Below are positions 1-4,232 of a stretch of DNA of 9,211 nt, piece after piece. Under the pieces are notes generated by a model. It was not told the DNA's origin. It ran no database searches and saw nothing but the letters and a program-made list of their open reading frames with translations. Made by a program: the position numbers and the translations under genes. Positions within the stretch are counted from its first letter, which is position 1; each line of letters starts with the position of its first letter. This DNA is from Thermoprotei archaeon. Its GTDB lineage: Archaea; Thermoproteota; Thermoprotei_A; Sulfolobales; Fervidicoccaceae. The stretch spans positions 1 through 9,211 of the forward strand of contig JAEMPT010000107.1 of the NCBI GenBank assembly GCA_022759165.1, read 5' to 3'.

Positions 1-1
1 C

Positions 2-346
2 TACCTCGACGCATATTCTCGCCCTCCTATGAGGATTTTTAAGAGGCAGTCATCTCCACTGACAAGGAAAACTTTTTACAAACTGGAAAAGGAAGGCTGG
101 GGTATTTACTATAGGACCCACCAATACCAGCAACTCAAGGAAGATCCCATAAGTAAATTTAAAATCAAACTGAGGATCAAACTATGGCGAATAAAGAGAC
201 TAAGGGAAACTCTGCTTCTCCCCGCATTTTTTGCTAGTCTAGCTATAGGGTATCTCGCCCTGAATATATCTTCAACTAAAATAACTTTCACGGTTTTCTT
301 CACTCTATTGCTCACGAATCTTGTTCTAGCGCTTATTTCCCCCTGA
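2..346 (+). CDS. Small membrane protein of unknown function, possibly 5'-truncated by the window edge
   Basis: I do not recognise this protein. The first in-window ATG is at 29 (105 residues), but there is no Shine-Dalgarno sequence before it and the frame is open back to base 2, so the gene may begin outside the window. The N-terminal half is strongly basic and soluble (many Lys/Arg, with aromatic residues around GWGIYYR). The C-terminal half holds two hydrophobic segments, about residues 62-79 and 85-105 counted from ATG 29, separated by a short polar turn. The Lys/Arg-rich stretch just before the first helix suggests that the N-terminus lies in the cytoplasm. The stop codon (344-346) lies inside the 3' end of the convergent gene, a 21-bp tail-to-tail overlap. 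No function can be assigned, and nothing links it to the archaellum except proximity. Confidence 0.55.
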   Translation, partial: YLDAYSRPPMRIFKRQSSPLTRKTFYKLEKEGWGIYYRTHQYQQLKEDPISKFKIKLRIKLWRIKRLRETLLLPAFFASLAIGYLALNISSTKITFTVFFTLLLTNLVLALISP

Positions 347-679
347 GTTCCTATAGTTCCTATGTCTAAACAATAGGTAAGTTTTACTAAGCCTTTCAGC
401 TATTTTCTCAGCGTACATTTCTTTCCCTACCCTGAATAACAAAATACTATCCTTTATCACTATACCGAAGTACTTTCTATGTAGTCTGTCGCCTCCAATT
501 ACAAAGAATAACCCATCTCTCTGAGGGACAGCCGTTAAATCCGCTATAGTTTCTATCTCGTAATCTCCCTCTTCGGGGGGCCATGACGCGATTACTCCTT
601 CTTCAGCCTTTACAAGATATACGGCTTTCACTATTTCCCCGTCCACCAGAGCACTTAAGTATTCAGCGTTGTTTCTCAT
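326..679 (-). CDS. Small protein, weakly roadblock/LC7-like, divergent from flaB
   Basis: A 117-residue soluble protein starting at ATG (677-679) with a GGTGAT ribosome site a few bases upstream. The pattern is strand-strand-helix-strand-strand-helix: an early strand pair around residues 13-32 (VDGEIVKAVYLV, then EGVIASW), a helix around 41-50, strands at about 56-61 and 68-84, and a last helix around 87-103. The 'hydrophobic strand, then G-V-I-A-S-W' arrangement and the length are reminiscent of roadblock/LC7 (MglB-type) proteins, which bind small GTPases. This is a by-eye resemblance and could be wrong. The basic tail (residues 104-117) overlaps the end of the upstream membrane-protein gene. 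It shares an intergenic region with flaB, so it may be co-regulated with it, but no role in motility is shown by the sequence. Confidence 0.65.
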   Translation of the reverse strand: MRNNAEYLSALVDGEIVKAVYLVKAEEGVIASWPPEEGDYEIETIADLTAVPQRDGLFFVIGGDRLHRKYFGIVIKDSILLFRVGKEMYAEKIAERLSKTYLLFRHRNYRNSGGNKR

Positions 680-681
680 CG

Positions 682-688
682 CATCACC
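682..688 (-). promoter_or_regulatory. Ribosome binding site of the divergent 117-residue gene
   Basis: The minus strand reads GGTGATG just before the ATG at 677-679, complementary to the 3' end of archaeal 16S rRNA. It supports this ATG as the start. Confidence 0.45.
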
Positions 689-702
689 AAAAATTTGACC
701 GA

Positions 703-718
703 TTTAATAAAGTATATA
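703..718. promoter_or_regulatory. AT-rich, probably bidirectional promoter (TATA-like elements)
   Basis: TTTAATAA (703-710) followed by GTATATA (712-718) is the best TATA-like tract in the flaB/117-residue-gene gap. Read leftwards, it lies about 30 bases before the start codon at 679, which gives a short leader that includes the ribosome site. Read rightwards, a start about 25 bases downstream would fall at the beginning of the GC-rich island at 724-791, so the island would be at or near the 5' end of a transcript reading into flaB. No transcription start is known; this is inference from spacing. Confidence 0.4.
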
Positions 719-723
719 GATCT

Positions 724-791
724 GCGGAGTCGGCGACCGCCAGCCGACGATCATCTGGGCCATAAAGCTCTCGGTCAGTAGCCGCCTCCGC
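724..791. ncRNA. Candidate structured RNA or flaB leader element (GC-rich, self-complementary)
   Basis: This 68-base stretch is about 68% G+C (46 of 68 by hand count) between AT-rich neighbours. Its ends pair perfectly: GCGGAG (724-729) with CTCCGC (786-791). Inside, GTCGGC (729-734) pairs with GCCGAC (743-748), and the loop of that hairpin carries GACCG (735-739), complementary to CGGTC (772-776), so a pseudoknot is possible. Alternatively GGCGACCG pairs with CGGTC and GCC as one long imperfect hairpin. GC-rich islands in AT-rich intergenic DNA are a known mark of RNA genes in hyperthermophiles. I cannot decide the strand. It is not a recognisable tRNA, and C/D box matches are poor. It may be the 5' leader of flaB or an independent small RNA. 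Confidence 0.35.
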
Positions 792-841
792 TCACTCTTA
801 ATTCTTTTAGAGAAGAGAAAGCTAATCGCCAAAAAACAAAA

Positions 842-848
842 CGGGTGA
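842..848 (+). promoter_or_regulatory. Ribosome binding site of flaB
   Basis: The purine-rich sequence GGTGAGA, close to the ideal GGTGA core, precedes ATG 853 at normal spacing and supports this start. The 60 bases upstream (792-851) hold only a weak TATA-like TTAATT, at about 799. Confidence 0.45.
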
Positions 849-852
849 GAGA

Positions 853-1551
853 ATGGAAAAAGGAAGAGAGAAAGGGAAAAAGAAAAGGGGTATAGTAGGG
901 ATTGAGGCCGCTATAGTGCTGATCGCCTTCGTCATAGTCGCTGCTGCGCTAGCATTCGTTGCGTTGAACATGGGACTGTTCACGACTCAGAAGAGCAAAG
1001 AAGTCATAGGGAAGGGTCTAGGTGAAGCAAGCACGGCCCTAGAGGTTGACGGTTCTGCCTTGGGTATTAGCAATTCAACGCATATTGTGGAAGTATCTGT
1101 GCCAATAAAGACTTCCGCAGGGGTCTCTGCCGTTGACTTATCTCCATCGAGGACTTCCATCGGGGTAATAGTAGGGGGGACATCATTTGAGAACATATAC
1201 AATAATATACTGTACTACAATGGAACGGATCAGTACCTATATTATGCAAATGGAACAAAGTTCAGCGACAGTGCTCTTTCCGACCTCTCGACAAACACTA
1301 TAGCGAATGCTATATGGAGTACAGCTCCATCATCTCCCCAGGCCTACGTTGTCATCTTGAAGAATGTAAACTATGATAGCGTGCTAGAATTCAGCGAGAA
1401 GGCAATTGTATTGATAAACTTAGGTACTGCCAACGCCCTACCTCCATATGGTAAGCTCAGTGTAGAGATAAGGCCCCCTGAAGGTGCGCCCCTGACCTTA
1501 GAGAGGACGATGCCGCCGAACCTGCCAACAGGGGCCGTGAGCTTAGGATAA
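853..1551 (+). CDS. flaB: Archaellin (archaellum filament subunit) FlaB/ArlB
   Basis: A 232-residue preprotein, the structural subunit of the archaellum filament. It has a class III (type IV pilin-like) signal peptide: a basic leader rich in Lys/Arg, then the prepilin-peptidase (PibD/FlaK) site KKRG/IVGIE, with cleavage expected after Gly13 and the conserved Glu at +5 (Glu18). The hydrophobic helix at 14-42 (IVGIEAAIVLIAFVIVAAAL) forms the filament core and is followed by the typical QKSKEV segment. The globular domain has three N-glycosylation sequons (Asn74, Asn123, Asn133), as expected for a glycosylated archaellin. The C-terminal end with IRPPEGAPLTLER is typical of the family. It is the first gene of the operon and the only archaellin in the window; it should be the most strongly expressed gene. 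Family assignment is very secure. Confidence 0.96.
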   Translation: MEKGREKGKKKRGIVGIEAAIVLIAFVIVAAALAFVALNMGLFTTQKSKEVIGKGLGEASTALEVDGSALGISNSTHIVEVSVPIKTSAGVSAVDLSPSRTSIGVIVGGTSFENIYNNILYYNGTDQYLYYANGTKFSDSALSDLSTNTIANAIWSTAPSSPQAYVVILKNVNYDSVLEFSEKAIVLINLGTANALPPYGKLSVEIRPPEGAPLTLERTMPPNLPTGAVSLG

Positions 1552-1575
1552 ACATAGGAAAAAACCACACTAAAC

Positions 1576-1583
1576 TTTTTTTT
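1576..1583 (+). terminator. T8 run after flaB: partial terminator or internal promoter
   Basis: Eight consecutive T residues, followed directly by AAA, lie in the 51-nt gap after the flaB stop; no GC hairpin precedes them. U-runs alone can terminate archaeal transcription, so this could release much of the flaB message and let only some polymerases reach the motor genes. The same tract (TTTTTAAA) also resembles a TATA box placed about 22-27 bases before the next ATG. A weak second promoter before flaX is known in Sulfolobus. Sequence alone cannot separate the two readings. Confidence 0.4.
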
Positions 1584-1590
1584 AAACTTA

Positions 1591-1597
1591 GAGGTGA
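1591..1597 (+). promoter_or_regulatory. Perfect Shine-Dalgarno that decides the start of the next gene
   Basis: GAGGTGA is the ideal complement of the crenarchaeal 16S rRNA tail. It sits 5 bases before ATG 1603. The in-frame GTG at 1594 is part of this site, so it should not be used as the start codon. Confidence 0.6.
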
Positions 1598-1602
1598 AGC
1601 AT

Positions 1603-1821
1603 ATGCCCCCTGAGCTCGGGAAGGGCGAACTGACTGCGGTTACTATATCATCTTTATGCGGGTTTGCGTTCAGTGTATGGCTGATAATCTCTTCGATATA
1701 TGCCAATGGAACTGTGAAATATCTAGAAACAGCAGTCGGCGTAATCCTTGGGACTGTCACAGCCCATATAGCTTTGGTGGCAATAGCAACGGTTTTCAAC
1801 GTAAGAGATGACCAGCGGTGA
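1603..1821 (+). CDS. Small two-helix membrane protein in the FlaX position (possible membrane half of a split FlaX)
   Basis: A 72-residue protein if translated from ATG 1603; a longer reading from GTG 1594 is unlikely because that codon lies within the Shine-Dalgarno site. It is almost entirely membrane: helix one at about residues 11-33 and helix two at about 43-67, joined by a short loop with an Asn-Gly-Thr sequon, and ending in a charged NVRDDQR tail. In crenarchaeal operons the gene after flaB is normally flaX, whose product has an N-terminal membrane anchor and a cytoplasmic coiled-coil domain that forms a ring around the motor. Here the anchor-like part and the coiled-coil part are separate genes overlapping by 4 bases (GTGA). 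I infer a split or rearranged FlaX; direct homology is not established. Confidence 0.7.
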   Translation: MPPELGKGELTAVTISSLCGFAFSVWLIISSIYANGTVKYLETAVGVILGTVTAHIALVAIATVFNVRDDQR

Positions 1822-2501
1822 AGGGGGGTGGGCCCAAAAAATACGAATGGGTATGCAACTGCCCCATATGCCGGGGCTTGATCTATCCTATAATTAAAAA
1901 GTTCAAGGTGAAAGACCAAATGAGCGAAGGAAGAGAGGACGAATTAAAGGAGATATTGGAAGCGCTTAAGGACACTTTGGCCGAGCTCAAGACGACTCTT
2001 GGGGACATATCTGGACCATTTTCATCCATAAAAAAAGAGATTCCCGTAGGAGCGGATAAAGCTTCTATTGATCAGAAGGAATCTAAGGAAGCTTCATCGT
2101 CTTATAAAGAAATCGAGCAGGATGCAGTAAAAGTCGAAAAACCCACAAAGATTTACGCGCAACAATCGGAAACTCATGTCAAGGAGAAGCTCAGTTTAAG
2201 CAAAGTGCTTAAAGCATTGAAGACTTTGCACTTGCTAAGAGAGAGTATGCCTGGTGAGCTTATAGAGGACGAAATTGCTGTGTTGAAGACTTTAGGTTGG
2301 ACGGAAGAAAAACAGCTAGAGCTGCTCAGGCAGCTTAATGCCCTGGCAGACAAGAGCGTAAAGAACGGCCTTACATTGGAAGACCAAGTTGTCTCTTTGT
2401 ATATAATTTCAAAACTGCTTGGAATTTCCGATGAAGAAATAGAGCAGGAATTTCTGGATTCTGTCCTAGAAAAGATGCGAAAGAAAGAAGGAAAAGCTTA
2501 A
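1818..2501 (+). CDS. Coiled-coil protein with N-terminal CxCxxC, in the FlaX position (possible soluble half of a split FlaX)
   Basis: A soluble 227-residue protein from GTG 1818, whose start overlaps the stop of the preceding membrane-protein gene (GTGA), suggesting coupled translation. GAGATGA at 1805-1811 is a near-ideal ribosome site for this start. An alternative ATG at 1920, with AGGTGA before it, would give 193 residues and lose the cysteines. Residues 9-19 hold C13, C15 and C18 in a CxCxxC pattern that could bind a metal. Residues 36-61 form a charged amphipathic helix or coiled coil, 62-125 a polar Ser/Lys/Glu-rich linker, and 126-222 a helical domain. No transmembrane segment is present. 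Its position between flaB and flaG suggests the cytoplasmic ring or adaptor role of FlaX (or of FlaC/D/E in euryarchaea). This is inferred from context; I see no clear family motif. Confidence 0.8.
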   Translation: MKGGGPKKYEWVCNCPICRGLIYPIIKKFKVKDQMSEGREDELKEILEALKDTLAELKTTLGDISGPFSSIKKEIPVGADKASIDQKESKEASSSYKEIEQDAVKVEKPTKIYAQQSETHVKEKLSLSKVLKALKTLHLLRESMPGELIEDEIAVLKTLGWTEEKQLELLRQLNALADKSVKNGLTLEDQVVSLYIISKLLGISDEEIEQEFLDSVLEKMRKKEGKA

Positions 2502-2514
2502 CTGGGGAGAGCAA

Positions 2515-3000
2515 TTGGGAGAGTCAACGACGATAACGCATGCGCTGCTGACTATTGCTGCTGTAACTATTGCAACGATCTTCGCATTTACGATGCTTTC
2601 AAAAATATCCGCTCTTAACAACAGCATCTCACAAATGATATACTCCAATGTTAACAACATGGAAAGTTCGATTACCATAATAGATTTTTATTATGATTCT
2701 CAAAATCAGTCGTTTATAATATACGTAAAAAACACAGGTTCAATGGACATTTCCCCTACTTTTGCTAATATGACGGATGTTTATCTTGGAACCTATGGTC
2801 AAGGTTCCACTTTATATACATACTCGTCCGATCCATCTCCTGGGCATTGGACTTACTATAAAACGCAGCAAGGAGACGCTTGGAAGACCGGAGAAACCAT
2901 CATAATAGCGCTGTTCAACTCGACCTCTATCAGCCCTCCTTACCAGCTCAAGATAATTATGCCGAGTGGTTTAGGAGGAGAGTTCGTGAGAGGAGGGTGA
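2515..3000 (+). CDS. flaG: Archaellum stator protein FlaG/ArlG
   Basis: A 161-residue protein starting at TTG 2515, with GGGGAGA (2504-2510) just upstream. It has one N-terminal hydrophobic helix (about residues 8-29) with a short uncleaved pilin-like leader, and an extracellular beta-rich domain containing the phrase YVKNTGSMDIS, followed by a strand with DVYLGTY, both typical of the FlaG/FlaF families. FlaG partners with FlaF outside the membrane to hold the archaellum against the S-layer. Four N-glycosylation sequons (Asn35, Asn64, Asn85, Asn135) fit a pseudo-periplasmic location. It starts 13 nt after the coiled-coil gene and ends 6 nt before flaF. The order G then F matches Sulfolobus, and F is fixed by its MGFS start, so this one is G. 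Confidence 0.85.
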   Translation: MGESTTITHALLTIAAVTIATIFAFTMLSKISALNNSISQMIYSNVNNMESSITIIDFYYDSQNQSFIIYVKNTGSMDISPTFANMTDVYLGTYGQGSTLYTYSSDPSPGHWTYYKTQQGDAWKTGETIIIALFNSTSISPPYQLKIIMPSGLGGEFVRGG

Positions 3001-3006
3001 CGCCAA

Positions 3007-3522
3007 TTGGGTTTCAGCGTCACCATGAGCGGAGTAATTGTGCTTGCTGTAGTTTTCATAGCCGTTGCTACCTCTGTTTCAGTTATAATGAAAACATATA
3101 CGACATCTATACGCTCTCTCGAACAAATTATATATAAAAATGTCGAACTCGAAAGAGCCACGATTTACATAAAAAATGCATACATTAACGCGACCGAGGG
3201 GAACCTTTACGTAGAACTGCAGAACGCCGGTTCTCTAGACCTATGGAACCTCCCCTCGACCGACTTTTTAATCATTTATTGGGATTCAAGCTTAAACTCA
3301 ACAAAGGGCGAACTACTTTCCTATGGGACAAACTGGACCGTTAAGGGTATAATAACAAGCAATGGGTCACTTTACGGTTACAGCGGTTACATCCCACCTG
3401 GCCAAACCGCCTTGATTGTAGCATATCTTCCATCAAATGTAGACTATTCTAAGGATATTAGAATCGATATAACGAACTCTTACGGCTTCGTAACAACATA
3501 TGAAATAATCGGAGGAGGTTGA
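3007..3522 (+). CDS. flaF: Archaellum stator protein FlaF/ArlF
   Basis: A 171-residue protein from TTG 3007; GGAGGGTGA, overlapping the end of flaG, is the ribosome site. The N-terminus MGFSVTMSGVIVL, followed by a single hydrophobic helix (about 8-28), is characteristic of FlaF. The rest is a beta-sandwich-like extracellular domain with VELQNAGSLDLWNL and four sequons (Asn61, Asn97, Asn109, Asn119). In the family this domain binds the S-layer protein and, with FlaG, acts as the static part of the rotary motor. The gene lies 3 nt before flaH and carries that gene's Shine-Dalgarno site in its last codons. Confidence 0.88.
   Translation: MGFSVTMSGVIVLAVVFIAVATSVSVIMKTYTTSIRSLEQIIYKNVELERATIYIKNAYINATEGNLYVELQNAGSLDLWNLPSTDFLIIYWDSSLNSTKGELLSYGTNWTVKGIITSNGSLYGYSGYIPPGQTALIVAYLPSNVDYSKDIRIDITNSYGFVTTYEIIGGG
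3511..3519 (+). promoter_or_regulatory. Ribosome binding site that selects the TTG start of flaH
   Basis: GGAGGAGGT lies 6 bases before TTG 3526 but 15 bases before the first in-frame ATG at 3535, so the TTG is the better start. Confidence 0.5.
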
Positions 3523-3525
3523 GCT

Positions 3526-4227
3526 TTGAAACTTATGTCAACGGGCAACGAGGAACTGGACGTTAAGCTTCAGGGAGGGCTGCCTTTTCCAAATCTCATG
3601 CTCATAGAAGGTCCACATGGCAGCTCAAAGACTGTGGTAGCTCAACAGTTCCTATACGGAGCCCTCAAGTCCGGTCTCCGCGCGATGGTATTTACAACAG
3701 AGACTACTTCTTCCGACTATTTCAGGAAAATGAGGACATTGAACTACGACGTAAGAGATTATCTGATAAGAGATAAGCTAAGAATATATTCTCTCCAGAT
3801 ATCCGAAGAAGGATGGGGCGGAATCCTAGAAAGGCTCATCCTAAAGAAGGTATCTTCATTTATCGAGAAAAATAAAAACAACTTCAACTTCGTCCTCATA
3901 GATTCCCTTACCCATATAGTGTCGCCACTAGGGGAAGAAGATGTTTTGGGCTTCTTTTCACATGCGAGAATGCTTGCTTCAGAAGAGATGATGCTAGTCT
4001 TCACCGTTCATCCTGGTGCTATGGAAGAAAAAATTGCAACTAGGGGGAAGGCGTTATTTGATAGTTATATCAGGCTAAGCGTTGCCACTTTAGGAGGGAG
4101 AAGCGTCAAAGTTATGGAAATAGTGAAGCTAAAAGGAGCGCCATCGACATTCGACGCAACTATCACATTCGATGTGGACCCTGCCTTCGGTTTGAAGCTT
4201 ATCCCGATAGCTTTAGCGAGGTCGTAA
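3526..4227 (+). CDS. flaH: KaiC/RecA-like ATP-binding archaellum protein FlaH/ArlH
   Basis: A 233-residue cytoplasmic protein of the RecA/KaiC fold that binds ATP, contacts FlaI and sits inside the FlaX ring at the motor base. The STGNEELDVKLQGGLP opening is the usual KaiC-like 'G..eLD..l.GGlP' signature. The Walker A position is GPHGSSKT (residues 29-36, Lys35). The Walker B strand is FVLIDS (Asp126), and Glu59 in FTTET occupies the place of the catalytic-type glutamate. The Walker A motif is unusual: the glycine before lysine, part of GK[ST], is serine here. The length is normal for FlaH, and the start is the TTG set by GGAGGAGGT. It ends 5 nt before flaI, which supports the known functional coupling of the two. 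Confidence 0.93.
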   Translation: MKLMSTGNEELDVKLQGGLPFPNLMLIEGPHGSSKTVVAQQFLYGALKSGLRAMVFTTETTSSDYFRKMRTLNYDVRDYLIRDKLRIYSLQISEEGWGGILERLILKKVSSFIEKNKNNFNFVLIDSLTHIVSPLGEEDVLGFFSHARMLASEEMMLVFTVHPGAMEEKIATRGKALFDSYIRLSVATLGGRSVKVMEIVKLKGAPSTFDATITFDVDPAFGLKLIPIALARS

Positions 4228-4232
4228 AGCCT

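Noticed and set aside
583..765. A 60-codon plus-strand frame across the 117-residue gene and the GC-rich island
   Set aside because: Antisense to a better-supported gene, no ribosome site, and low-complexity Arg/Ser-rich translation.
724..791. A tRNA or split tRNA in the GC-rich island
   Set aside because: No T-loop consensus (GTTCRAATC), no 7-bp acceptor stem, and no anticodon arm in the right place on either strand.
722..800. A C/D box guide RNA on the minus strand of the same island
   Set aside because: One CTGA and a degenerate ATGATCG box are present, but the terminal boxes are poor (CCGA for CTGA) and the D'-C' spacing of about 20 is too long.
1800..1850. Programmed frameshift fusing the membrane protein and the coiled-coil protein
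   Set aside because: The A6 tract in CCCAAAAAATAC lies after the first gene's stop codon, so it cannot shift that frame. The GTGA overlap explains coupling more simply.
1371..1919. A 182-codon open frame on the minus strand
   Set aside because: It lies antisense to flaB and the FlaX-position genes, which have strong family features and ribosome sites. Its translation shows no recognisable domain.
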